DNA of 64,000 nucleotides, from assembly GCA_964621445.1 (NCBI GenBank), contig CAZUNO010000002.1, positions 1 to 64,000 of the forward strand. Reading direction: 5' to 3'. The position numbers were made by a program, and so were the translations under genes. The notes beneath the pieces were generated by a model. That model was not told where the DNA came from, made no database searches, and was given only the letters and a program-made list of their open reading frames with translations. This document shows, piece by piece, positions 53,322 through 62,158 of this stretch. Positions within the stretch are counted from its first letter, which is position 1, and the number at the start of each line of letters is the position of its first letter. Source of the DNA: CAZUNO01 sp964621445 [NCBI: Candidatus Hadarchaeota archaeon] (GTDB lineage Archaea > CAYQAE01 > CAYVLA01).

Positions 53322-53460
53322 CGCTGGGGAGGGGATTTGAACCCCTGAAGCCTTTCGGCAACTGACTAGCTGCTCCGATCTGGATTAGCAGGCATACGCT
53401 GCTAAGCATCAGCGCCCTTCCAGATTGCCCGTGGATTTCTCCACACTAGGCGACCCCAGC
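53322..53460 (-). tRNA. tRNA-Ser(GCT) with insert-like segments
   Basis: On the minus strand the acceptor GCTGGGG/CCCCAGC, T arm AGGGG-TTCAAAT-CCCCT, G discriminator and anticodon arm CTGGA-CTGCTAA-TCCAG are all present, giving anticodon GCT. The gene is 139 bases against about 85-90 expected. Extra material includes a D-loop with a 14-base hairpin (53431-53444) and an approximately 27-base insert (53392-53418) between the 5' anticodon stem and the loop, with a CGCTG/CAGCG hairpin. The variable region is about 33 bases. No CCA is encoded. Introns are inferred, and a tRNA-like pseudogene is the alternative. Confidence 0.75.
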
Positions 53461-53484
53461 TCCAAGAGTGTGGACTTACACGGG

Positions 53485-53494
53485 GAAATAAATC
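53485..53494 (-). promoter_or_regulatory. TATA-like box for the tRNA gene
   Basis: Minus-strand GATTTATTTC, centred about 30 bases upstream of the tRNA 5' end at 53460, which supports expression of this unusual gene. Confidence 0.45.
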
Positions 53495-53532
53495 TTTTCG
53501 ACAGAAGCGGCTCTCAATTTATCTGCGGCGAA

Positions 53533-55227
53533 TTAAACTGAATCCCCTACAAGAGATGTTGACAAATCTGAGGTTCCCTGTTTATCGTAGGGTAGAACCA
53601 GCATGAATTTCGTCCCCTTTCTAGTTTTTCTCCGGACATCGATGGTTCCGCCATGACCTTCCGCAATTTTCCTGCAAACGCACAGTCCGAACCCCTGCCC
53701 CTGTGCCTTCGTTGTAAACATGGGTTCGAAAATTCTATCCATATCCTCTTCGGGAATCCCTTCACCGGTATCACTAACGCTCATCTTAACGTTTCTGCCG
53801 TCAAAGGACGTGGATATGACGAGTTCTCCCCCATTGGGCATGGCCTGAAATGCGTTGGTTATGAGGTTAATGAGAACCCTTCTTATGAGATGAGGGTCCA
53901 CCTCGAATCCCTCCGGAGTGGGATCAATATCGGTTTGCACCGTCACATTATCAGGAACATCTACGGAATCGAGGACCTTCATAATGAAATCATGAACATC
54001 CACCGACTGAAGCTCAGGTCTTATGGGCCTAGCATAATCCTGAAGGTCGGAGACTATCTTGTTCATGTAACCGGCCCGCTTTTCAATCGTATCCAGCCGA
54101 TCCTTAACCTCCCTTAACGATCCCTTATCAAGTTCATTCTTAGCAAGATATAGGTTATTCACTATAACCTGCAGTGGATTCCGGAGGTCATGGCCAACCA
54201 TGGCCGTGGTCTCGCCGATAGCAGCCATTCGCTCCCTTTCCTTCAACTGCTTGGTCCTCTCCTCCACGAGCTGCTCCAAATGCTGCGAGTACTTCCTCAC
54301 CTTCTCTTCGGCCTCTTTCCTATCCGTTATATCCATTATTACTCCACGAAGCCCACTAAAATTTCCCTCATTCCATATGGGAATTGCACGCAATAAGACG
54401 GGGAAGGTGGAGCCATCTTTTCTTATTGCCGTAAACTCCCCTGGACCGATTTCTTGTTCCTCCACTAGTTTTCCTAATTCATTCTTCGCCTTCCCCCGAT
54501 CCTTCGGGGCCAACATATTAAACCCGTTTAGTCCGCGTTTAAGGTCTTCCTCACTGTAACCGAACATATTAAGAGCATTTTGATTCGTATAGGTCAAGTT
54601 TAGCTCCTCATCCGTTTCAAATATCGCCCCGGGCATCATATCGGCGACATTCCTGAAACGCTTCTCGCTTACCCTGCGACCCCACGAGGCCTCCTCCAAA
54701 CTTCTTGCAGAAAGCCACGCAACGGTCGCCAAAATAAAAAAACCAATCATGGCCATCACATTGGGGAATCTTTGACCAGCGGGTCCTAACCCCACAATGG
54801 TAATCGTTATGCTACATATGATGGCGAAAACAAAACTTGCCCATCGCCTCAATATGAAACTTGACAGTACTATAGGGATGGAGAAGAAGAAAACATTACG
54901 CCCGTCTGCAACTTCAACCGGGGAGTCGGAGAGAACGATGGCAATAATAAAGAGAAATAGTAATGCGAATGCCGCCGCTTCAACTGACCAATACCGGTAG
55001 AAGGCATATGTAAGCCCAATCGCCACGGTAATGATCCCAATCCCGATAAAAAGACTGCGTGTCTCCTTAGGCGAACCTACTTCCCCAAAGGATACCGCAA
55101 ATAACGTTATGATAAGGCCGACAATTAGGGCCATTGCCAGCGCTTCTAAAAAAAGCCGGACCAATCCCCTTCGCCGCTCACCTGGCATTTCGGATGAGAG
55201 ATTGCCTTGATTACTCAATCCATTCAC
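53533..55227 (-). CDS. membrane PAS-domain sensor histidine kinase
   Basis: A 564-residue kinase. Residues 20-175 hold about six membrane helices. A PAS domain follows (about 190-305: FRNVADMMPGAIFETDEEL ... RGVIMDITDRKEAEE), then a coiled coil. The HisKA motif is GETTAMVGHDLRNPLQVIV with the phospho-acceptor His346. ATPase boxes are RRVLINLITNAFQAMPNGG (N), SVSDTGEGIPEEDMDRIF (G1) and GQGFGLCVCRKIAEGHGG (G2). No response regulator is adjacent, so its partner must be elsewhere. A possible TATA-like box (minus-strand AATATTGA) lies about 27 bases before the ATG. Confidence 0.92.
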   Translation of the reverse strand: MNGLSNQGNLSSEMPGERRRGLVRLFLEALAMALIVGLIITLFAVSFGEVGSPKETRSLFIGIGIITVAIGLTYAFYRYWSVEAAAFALLFLFIIAIVLSDSPVEVADGRNVFFFSIPIVLSSFILRRWASFVFAIICSITITIVGLGPAGQRFPNVMAMIGFFILATVAWLSARSLEEASWGRRVSEKRFRNVADMMPGAIFETDEELNLTYTNQNALNMFGYSEEDLKRGLNGFNMLAPKDRGKAKNELGKLVEEQEIGPGEFTAIRKDGSTFPVLLRAIPIWNEGNFSGLRGVIMDITDRKEAEEKVRKYSQHLEQLVEERTKQLKERERMAAIGETTAMVGHDLRNPLQVIVNNLYLAKNELDKGSLREVKDRLDTIEKRAGYMNKIVSDLQDYARPIRPELQSVDVHDFIMKVLDSVDVPDNVTVQTDIDPTPEGFEVDPHLIRRVLINLITNAFQAMPNGGELVISTSFDGRNVKMSVSDTGEGIPEEDMDRIFEPMFTTKAQGQGFGLCVCRKIAEGHGGTIDVRRKTRKGTKFMLVLPYDKQGTSDLSTSLVGDSV

Positions 55228-55662
55228 TTCCAGAAATGGCCTCCTTCAGTCAATATTGGCGGGGCCTCCTTCTTTCACATTCATGGAAAAACAACGAAGG
55301 AAGTTGGTTTGCCAGGATCCGAGAGGGTCTTCAATCATTAAAGCCCAGATGAACTAAAGAATCACTCTGAGATTAATAATTAGATTATGTAAAAATCGCA
55401 AATCGTGTGGACCGACAGATGTATCTTGATTAATTCAGTTCTACGTAATTTTACAAAACAACGTCAATAAATGATGAAAATTTATTTGTAAAAGAGGCTC
55501 TTTGCTTCTAAATCGGCTCCAAATGCCCCAAATGTGACAAGAATAGCGAAAACCGCTCCTGGTTATAGGTATTATAGCAAAAGGAGTAATCCTAATGCGC
55601 CGATATTACCTTTAAGACCAGAAAGGGCCAAGTTTAAGAATAGAAATAACCAATAATTAAAC
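55228..55662. other. A+T-rich intergenic region
   Basis: About 435 bases without a recognisable gene. It contains a GGCCTCCTTC direct repeat near 55240-55272. The A+T-rich stretch 55370-55500 has no clear stem-loop. Promoters of the flanking genes probably lie at its two ends. Confidence 0.4.
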
Positions 55663-55863
55663 ATGGGGAAGGGGAAAAACGAGGACAATCTTCCAAAACT
55701 GCGTTTTATCCTGAGAGAACGTAGCATGGCCTGGGCTGCAGTAAAATTTGAACGGGAAGAAAAGAAATTGGAGATTGAGAAACCTGGGAGTCCATTAAGC
55801 TTGCTGAAATCCGACCGATTTGGTAGATCAGCCAAGAATTCGGTGCCCAATCACTTGGAATAG
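55663..55863 (+). CDS. small basic hypothetical protein
   Basis: A 66-residue charged protein (KLRFILRERSMAWAAVKFEREEKKLEIEK). An A+T box (agtttaagaa) lies about 27 bases before the ATG and resembles the TATA-like box of the PRC-barrel gene, which is the main support. The opposite strand also has an open frame. No family recognised, and it may not be expressed. Confidence 0.35.
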   Translation: MGKGKNEDNLPKLRFILRERSMAWAAVKFEREEKKLEIEKPGSPLSLLKSDRFGRSAKNSVPNHLE

Positions 55864-56056
55864 AATTCTTGATTGGCGTGGCTGATGGATGAAAAGGCCC
55901 GGCTCGGACTCTACAAGTGTCTGGAATATGAGGGAAAAATGGAGTTTAGGTAGGAATCTTGTTGAGGAGCCTACTTTATCATCCTGAAAATTGAGAATAG
56001 AGCTGGCAGCTCTCTTGCTATGATATTAATATGCGGATCATCCAATTAACTGAGAA

Positions 56057-56548
56057 ATGGAAAGAAGTGAGGTTTTAAGGCTCTGTGGAGCAAAGGGAAA
56101 AACCATTCTGGATATCGGGGCTGGTCCCCTGGCAAGGATCGCTGCAAAAAAGTTCAATTGTCGTGTTACCAGTATCGATATCGATGAATCAAAACTGAAA
56201 AGAGAAAAAGATCAGGTGGAAAGAGAAGAATTACAACATCAAATAGAACTGCGTAAAATGGATGCGGCTAATCTCCACCTTGAGGATAATTCGTACCAGA
56301 TTATTATCAGCTATGGTGCCCTTCACCACATTCCGTCGGAGGATCGGGAAAAATTCCTCTCTCACGCATTCCGGGTGGCGTCTGAGAAGCTGTGCATCGC
56401 TGATTTCAGACCTTCGGAATTTCCGCATTCCAAAGAGGAATACCTACCGGTCGACTTAAAGTGGTTGGGCTCCGCGCTTACCAAGCTGGGTCCAACTGAA
56501 AAACGTGTTGGGCGTCGTATGAATCTCTACATATGTTCCATCACATAG
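56057..56548 (+). CDS. class I SAM-dependent methyltransferase
   Basis: A 163-residue methyltransferase: TILDIGAGPLARIAAKKF (SAM-binding loop), VTSIDIDESKLKREKD (acidic strand end), KMDAANLHLEDNSYQIIISYGALHHI and KLCIADFRPSEFP. It is short, without an extra substrate domain, so the target is unknown. A gatattaat box lies about 29 bases before the ATG. The next gene begins 35 bases downstream of its stop. Confidence 0.8.
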   Translation: MERSEVLRLCGAKGKTILDIGAGPLARIAAKKFNCRVTSIDIDESKLKREKDQVEREELQHQIELRKMDAANLHLEDNSYQIIISYGALHHIPSEDREKFLSHAFRVASEKLCIADFRPSEFPHSKEEYLPVDLKWLGSALTKLGPTEKRVGRRMNLYICSIT

Positions 56549-56583
56549 AAAATATTAGTGGCATACCTCGGTTTTCTAGCATT

Positions 56584-57108
56584 ATGAAAGGAGCCGTAGT
56601 CGGCAGCACCAATCCCGTTAAGATCAATGCCGTCCGTGAAATCCTCGATTCTATTTTTGGAGATGTTCACGTTGAGGGCATATACGTCCCTTCTGGCATT
56701 TCAAGAATGCCGACCTCCCCAAAAGAGGCGATAAAAGGGGCCGAAAATAGGGCCCTGAAAGCCATGGAAAAGGGAGACTATGATATGGCATTTGGAATAG
56801 AGGGATTTACCCAGGAACTAGAACAGGGAATGTTCCTTTCCAGATGGTCTGTGGCAATGGATAGAGAGGGTAAGATGGGTTATGGGTGCAGCCATAAGTT
56901 TCAGCTGCCGAGTAAGATAGCCAAATCCATTAGAGCGGGGAGTGAGCTTGGCCCAATCATGGATGTTTTGACCGGTGAAGAGGGCGTTAGCAGGGAAAGG
57001 GGCGCCATCGGCGTCTTTACCAGGGGAACGGTAACCAGAAATGAAGCGGCCAAACAAAGCGTAATATGCTCACTGACCAGGTTCCTATCACCGGAACTAT
57101 ACCAATAG
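56584..57108 (+). CDS. yjjX: inosine/xanthosine triphosphatase
   Basis: A 174-residue protein of the YjjX/NTPase family that removes ITP and XTP from nucleotide pools. VVGSTNPVKINAVREIL is the N-terminal nucleotide-binding motif. GAENRALKAM, MAFGIEGFTQEL, GPIMDVLTGEEGVSRERGAIGVFTRG and VTRNEAAKQSVICSL are conserved. ATG 56584 is used because the longer frame from 56533 would overlap the preceding gene and add unlike residues. Confidence 0.9.
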   Translation: MKGAVVGSTNPVKINAVREILDSIFGDVHVEGIYVPSGISRMPTSPKEAIKGAENRALKAMEKGDYDMAFGIEGFTQELEQGMFLSRWSVAMDREGKMGYGCSHKFQLPSKIAKSIRAGSELGPIMDVLTGEEGVSRERGAIGVFTRGTVTRNEAAKQSVICSLTRFLSPELYQ

Positions 57109-57114
57109 GACGAA

Positions 57115-58863
57115 TCAGGCGAATTCGATATCCACTATCTGGCCCTGTTCATTGAACGTCGCTCTGAAAATGGCCACATCGCTCGAGAGCTCCTCTCTGT
57201 ATTCCTCCGCATCCCCCTGCAGAATCTTCCATAATACCTTCACTGATGTCTCTATCCCCCTACGCCCCAGTCCCCCGACCGCCAGCCGCTGGCCCTTTCC
57301 GTGCTCGGTGTAAAGGCATAGGTAACCCCAGCTGGAGGCATTACCTCCCAACTTTGGAATGCCGGTCTTAATCTCCTCAAGGGAGGCTTCCCTCCCCGGC
57401 GACATGGCTCTAAAGCGAAGCCGGCCAGAAGATTCGGATATTTCTAGACGACCCTCCTGTGATATATAGCCGGAAACGAAGTTTGCATCAGGCCCTCCCA
57501 TCCCTATCACATCACGGTACGTGTGCTGGGAATCCAGGGTGTATCTACCACCTGTTTTTGATGCCACTTGGCTATGGTTAAGAACTCGCACTTCAATGCC
57601 CTGGTCGCTAATTATATCACTGGTTTCATTCCCCCAGATCTCCAGCTCGGATGCAGAGACAATACCCGTCGTATTACCACCATAGGTAATCTCCGTTACA
57701 TTGCCCAAAAGGTTCCCGAGATGAAACAGGTCAACATCAAATTCCAGGTTTACCGAGCGCAATACCTGCCTCTTGCTTTCATTCGCAACCCAATACTCCG
57801 CGGCGAGAACGATACTTTCGGAACCCTCTGGTGAGATTTCAGCAACGGCCTCAAGCTCCCTCAGTTCACCTGGCCCCAGACTATCAACGGTGATGTTGCC
57901 GGATAACAATTGGGCGCCACCACTTTGCTTGTATAGGTTGATATTTGACACCGAACCCGTTCCTTGATTCCATATCCCAATCGGTATGGCGGCGGTATAG
58001 TTACCATTCGGGGAGGGATGGACCTTTGGGGAGGTATCCAAAGCTAGCGCCTGTAGTTCCGCCTGCACTATATCCCCTGATACCCAGCGCACCATGTTTA
58101 GCAAAAATTGGTTATTATCAAACGAGTTTAAAAATCGGCTGCTCCAGAGATCATTGTCACCTATACAAGCTATCCTTCCCTTTCCGTAGGTCGAGATGGC
58201 GGCTATGGTCTTTTTTCCCGTATCCTCGTCATCGTCAAGTTCCAGATCACCATCGGTGTCCGCCCATGATTCCTCTGAAGTCCAGGCCACGGGAGAAGCA
58301 TTTCCGGAGGTCTGCAATGAACATCCCGCGTGATAACTGATACGATCCAAACCATCGGTCACCTCATCTCCGGAGAATGCATCTATCATTGGCCAATGTG
58401 CATATCTGGAATCCGAGATAAAGGGATTATTCGGGTCGCAAATGGTATTTCTCTCAAAAATTATACCAAACTCCGAGGTTATCTCGTTCACCCTTTCACG
58501 GGCCCATGGCTGATACTTTGAGCTCGAACCCTGACCAGCGATAATCATGCCGTTTCCCTCGGACACGTAATCCAGAAGCATATCGATGTCATTGGACAGG
58601 CTACCACCATCCCTTGGCGTTATTAACAGTACGGAGACCAGATCCGTCAGGTTATCCGGATGAAGTTTTTGCACGCCGGTATAGGGACTTAGCAAGTGGG
58701 CCCTGAAGCCTATTTTATCAAATGATACCGCGGCATGCCAGTAATCATAAATGCTGAGCTGTTCCTCCATATGAGTCTCTATAAAGGCAGCAGTTGGTTT
58801 TTCAACCGAGGAAATTGGCACAGCCGAGAATATAATAACCAGCAAGATCAGGCCGGAAATCAT
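57115..58863 (-). CDS. secreted GATase/GIFT-like beta protein
   Basis: A 582-residue protein. A signal peptide (ISGLILLVIIFSAVPISS) precedes a class-I-GATase/GIFT-like domain at about residues 20-280 (VSVLLITPRDGGSLSND, LLDYVSEGNGMIIAGQG, AISTYGKGRIACIGDND). A long beta-rich region with many N-x-S/T sites follows. ATG 58863 is selected because GGAGG lies 6-8 bases upstream and it begins 19 bases after the ileS stop; the frame to 58965 would overlap ileS. It is probably the second gene of an ileS transcript. Function unknown. Confidence 0.7.
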   Translation of the reverse strand: MISGLILLVIIFSAVPISSVEKPTAAFIETHMEEQLSIYDYWHAAVSFDKIGFRAHLLSPYTGVQKLHPDNLTDLVSVLLITPRDGGSLSNDIDMLLDYVSEGNGMIIAGQGSSSKYQPWARERVNEITSEFGIIFERNTICDPNNPFISDSRYAHWPMIDAFSGDEVTDGLDRISYHAGCSLQTSGNASPVAWTSEESWADTDGDLELDDDEDTGKKTIAAISTYGKGRIACIGDNDLWSSRFLNSFDNNQFLLNMVRWVSGDIVQAELQALALDTSPKVHPSPNGNYTAAIPIGIWNQGTGSVSNINLYKQSGGAQLLSGNITVDSLGPGELRELEAVAEISPEGSESIVLAAEYWVANESKRQVLRSVNLEFDVDLFHLGNLLGNVTEITYGGNTTGIVSASELEIWGNETSDIISDQGIEVRVLNHSQVASKTGGRYTLDSQHTYRDVIGMGGPDANFVSGYISQEGRLEISESSGRLRFRAMSPGREASLEEIKTGIPKLGGNASSWGYLCLYTEHGKGQRLAVGGLGRRGIETSVKVLWKILQGDAEEYREELSSDVAIFRATFNEQGQIVDIEFA

Positions 58864-58882
58864 CCGCCTCCTCCAAATCACT

Positions 58883-61800
58883 CTAGGGAGCCCTGATAGA
58901 GATACGATATTCATCACCCTCCAATTGCCAGCTCTTTTGATATGACTCCTCCAATCCACGTCCAAAACTCAGCGATTTAGCCCTTGTCTCGGTGGATATA
59001 TAATCCTCATAATCGGCAAGCCTATCCAGGCCAGGACCATCCACTGCCACCTCGATGAAGTCGTCAACATCAAGATCCATATCCTTTCTCATATCCTGGA
59101 CTCGCCTCACTATCTCCTTGGCCATGCCCTCGCGTTTTAAATCCTTGCTGAGCCTGCAATCAACGACCACGGTTCCAGAGGCGAATTCGGAATCCGAATA
59201 GTACTCAGGCATCTCCTTTTCAAAGGATACATGTTCAGGGCGCACCCGGAAATCCCTCTTTTCGGTGTGCAAGATGAAATAATCCTGTTCGTCAAAGGCC
59301 TCCTTCACTTCCTTAGGATCCGAATTCAGCAGCCCATCAATTACCCGGTTTGCATCGGATCTAAACTCCCTCCCAATACTTGGGAGCTCTGGTTTTATCT
59401 CCAGCACGGATTCCACTTCATCCACACACTCAACCGACTTGCAGTTCGTCTGCTCCGTAAATACCCTATCCAGGTCCCGAAGGGCTTGCTTTACCTCCTG
59501 ATCCTCGGTTTTCACCATTATCCTGCCCACCGGCTGTCTGAGCTTTATCCCTGCCCTCTGCCTAGCCGCCAGGGAGGATTCGACCAGTGATCTAACGATC
59601 GCCATGGAACCTTCGAGACTTGAATCGGTCAGGCCCTCATCGGCAGCTGGCCAGCCCTGGAGATGAACGCTATCCGGCGTCGAGGAGCTCCTAACCAGCT
59701 TCTGGAAGATCTCTTCCGTTATATGTGGGGTTATGGGTGCCATGAGTCTCAGGAGGCGTTCGATTGCATAGTGGAGGCTGAAATAGCAGGCCAGCTTGTC
59801 AGGATCCTCGGACTCTATCCAGGTTCTATCCCTGGCCAGTCTGACGTACCACCTGCTGAGGTCGTCCAGGATGAATTTCTGGAGATCCCTGGTGGCATGC
59901 AGAAAATTCATCCCATCCAGGGACTCGGTCGTGCTCTCTATGAGCGAGTTAACCCTCGATATGAGCCAACGGTCCTCCGGTCTCAGGTGGCCCTCGACCC
60001 GCGAGGCTTCAAAATTCCGGGGGAATTCATCCAGCTCCATGTAGGTGGAAGCAAAGACGCAAACGTTCCAGAAGACGTTGATCATGCGCTGTATGGTGGT
60101 GAGTTCGTCGAAATTAAACTTCAGGTCCTCCCAGGGAAGGGTAGCCCATAGCAGGTAGTACCTGAACACATCTGCGCCAAACCTATCCACCACATCGTCG
60201 GGGTCAACTGCATTTCCCAGAGATTTGGACATCTTCCTGCCCTCGGCATTGAGGGAGAATCCGTGCATCAACACCTTTCTATAGCAGGATTCATCGAAGG
60301 TTATCACGCTCGCCGCCTGAAGGGAATAGAACCACTTGCCTACCTGATCTGACCCCTCCATGATGAGATCAGCCGGCCATATGGACAGGGCATCTGGATC
60401 TGAAGGGTAGCCAAGGGAACTCCAGGACGCTATCCCCGAATCGAACCACACATCTATTATGTCTGGGATCCTTGTCATCCTCCCTCCACATTCGCATTCC
60501 AGTTCTATTCTATCTACGCTGGGCCTGTGAGGATCGAAATTATCGGGATCTATCTCCGACGTGGAGAGCGAAGCCAGCTCCGTATATGACCCCACCACGG
60601 TCATCTTCCCGCAATCGCCACATATCCAGATTGGCATTGGTATTCCCCAATACCTGTTTCTGGAAAGACACCAGTCCCCTGCATATTCCACGCCGTTCTC
60701 ATATCTCTCGGACACCCAATCGGGTACCCAATCTACATCCCCATTCTCCTCGATTATCCTGTCCTTTATCTTGCTTATCTCCAGGAACCATTGTTCCCTG
60801 GCCATGAAAAGCAGGGGCGTCTTGCATCGCCAACAGTGAGGATAGCTATGTTTAATTATTCCCTCGTGGACGTAATAACCGCTTGACTTAAGGTCCTCTA
60901 TCACCAGGGGGTCGGCATCCTTTACGTACATGCCGTTGTACTTGCCGCCCTCTTCGGTGAATCTACCGCCGGCGTCCAGGGGCGAAAAGATCGGTGCCCC
61001 TACCTCGCGGCCTACCTCAAAGTCCTCCTCACCATGTCCAGGTGAGGTATGAACACAGCCGGTTCCCTCCTCGAGATCGACGTATTCCGCCAGGACCAGT
61101 CGGTGAAATTCATCCGCCCACTCCCCTTGCTTCGGGACCTGCTCCAGAAGCGGGTGTTCATATTGGAGACCCTCCAGTTCCGTTCCCGGCATGGTCTCCA
61201 AAATCTGGTAATCTTCTATCCCCGTCTGCTCCATAACCCTTTCCACGAGCTCGGAGGCCATTATCCACTTCTCATCCCCCACCAATACCCTGGCATACTC
61301 GAAATCGGGCTTTACCATAACCAATAGGTTTGAGGGAAGTGTCCATGGAGTAGTGGTCCACACCAGGACGTATTGGTCTGTAGCGTCCCTAATCTTGAAT
61401 TTGATATAGATGGATGGATCCTCTCGGTCTTCATAAGCCCCCCTGACCTCATGTTCAGCTAGAGCCGTCTCACAGCGAGGGCACCAGTGCACTACTCTTA
61501 CATCCTGAACCAGCAGGCCCTTTTCATAGGCCTTCTTTATGGTGTCCCAGCCGGCCTCCATGTACTTGGAATTGAATGTGACGTAGGGATCGTCCCAATC
61601 CATCCACACGCCAAGCCTCTTAAACTGATCGGTCATGGTCTTCAAGTGGCTCTGGGCATAACTCTTGCAGGCATCGATGAACTTTTCGACCCCAACCACG
61701 TCCTCGATATCCTTCTTGCTTTTCAGATCGAGTTCCTTCTCCACCTTAACCTCGATGGGAAGTCCATGGGAGTCCCATCCAGGCTGCCTCCTCACGTTCT

Positions 61801-62059
61801 TCCCCTTCATTGATAGATATCTGAGCACCGCTCCCTTGATGATCTTATTCCATGCCGTCCCGATGTGTATTCTACCACTACAATAGGGGGGCCCGTCAAG
61901 GAAGTAAAAGACGGGTTTGTCGGAGTTTCTCTCCTTGGATCTGGGGTATATACGGTTCTCTACCCACCAGGACTGGACGTCTTCCTCCAGCCCCTTCAGA
62001 TCCAGCTTCTTCTGAAGAGCTTCTACAGCCATTTTGTAGCCCGTCCGGCGGGCTTCCAT
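58883..62059 (-). CDS. ileS: isoleucyl-tRNA synthetase
   Basis: A 1058-residue class I synthetase charging tRNA-Ile. It has PVFYFLDGPPYCSGRIHIGTAWNK (HIGH region HIGT), the editing domain with VLVWTTTPWTLPSNLL and the catalytic GRKMSKSLGN loop. Zinc-type Cys pairs include WICGDCGK and HCWRCKTP. The C-terminal anticodon-binding part includes RWLISRVNSLIES. The start may be ATG 62059 or the internal ATG at 62032 (MAVEALQKK). It is divergent from gatA. Confidence 0.95.
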   Translation of the reverse strand: MEARRTGYKMAVEALQKKLDLKGLEEDVQSWWVENRIYPRSKERNSDKPVFYFLDGPPYCSGRIHIGTAWNKIIKGAVLRYLSMKGKNVRRQPGWDSHGLPIEVKVEKELDLKSKKDIEDVVGVEKFIDACKSYAQSHLKTMTDQFKRLGVWMDWDDPYVTFNSKYMEAGWDTIKKAYEKGLLVQDVRVVHWCPRCETALAEHEVRGAYEDREDPSIYIKFKIRDATDQYVLVWTTTPWTLPSNLLVMVKPDFEYARVLVGDEKWIMASELVERVMEQTGIEDYQILETMPGTELEGLQYEHPLLEQVPKQGEWADEFHRLVLAEYVDLEEGTGCVHTSPGHGEEDFEVGREVGAPIFSPLDAGGRFTEEGGKYNGMYVKDADPLVIEDLKSSGYYVHEGIIKHSYPHCWRCKTPLLFMAREQWFLEISKIKDRIIEENGDVDWVPDWVSERYENGVEYAGDWCLSRNRYWGIPMPIWICGDCGKMTVVGSYTELASLSTSEIDPDNFDPHRPSVDRIELECECGGRMTRIPDIIDVWFDSGIASWSSLGYPSDPDALSIWPADLIMEGSDQVGKWFYSLQAASVITFDESCYRKVLMHGFSLNAEGRKMSKSLGNAVDPDDVVDRFGADVFRYYLLWATLPWEDLKFNFDELTTIQRMINVFWNVCVFASTYMELDEFPRNFEASRVEGHLRPEDRWLISRVNSLIESTTESLDGMNFLHATRDLQKFILDDLSRWYVRLARDRTWIESEDPDKLACYFSLHYAIERLLRLMAPITPHITEEIFQKLVRSSSTPDSVHLQGWPAADEGLTDSSLEGSMAIVRSLVESSLAARQRAGIKLRQPVGRIMVKTEDQEVKQALRDLDRVFTEQTNCKSVECVDEVESVLEIKPELPSIGREFRSDANRVIDGLLNSDPKEVKEAFDEQDYFILHTEKRDFRVRPEHVSFEKEMPEYYSDSEFASGTVVVDCRLSKDLKREGMAKEIVRRVQDMRKDMDLDVDDFIEVAVDGPGLDRLADYEDYISTETRAKSLSFGRGLEESYQKSWQLEGDEYRISIRAP

Positions 62060-62158
62060 CGTTCAGCAGTTAATTAAGTGTTTCTCGTCAGAAAATTAAC
62101 CCGCATGGTGCCCGACAACATTTAAGATAACTACACACGGTGCCTTCCCAAGCTAGGT

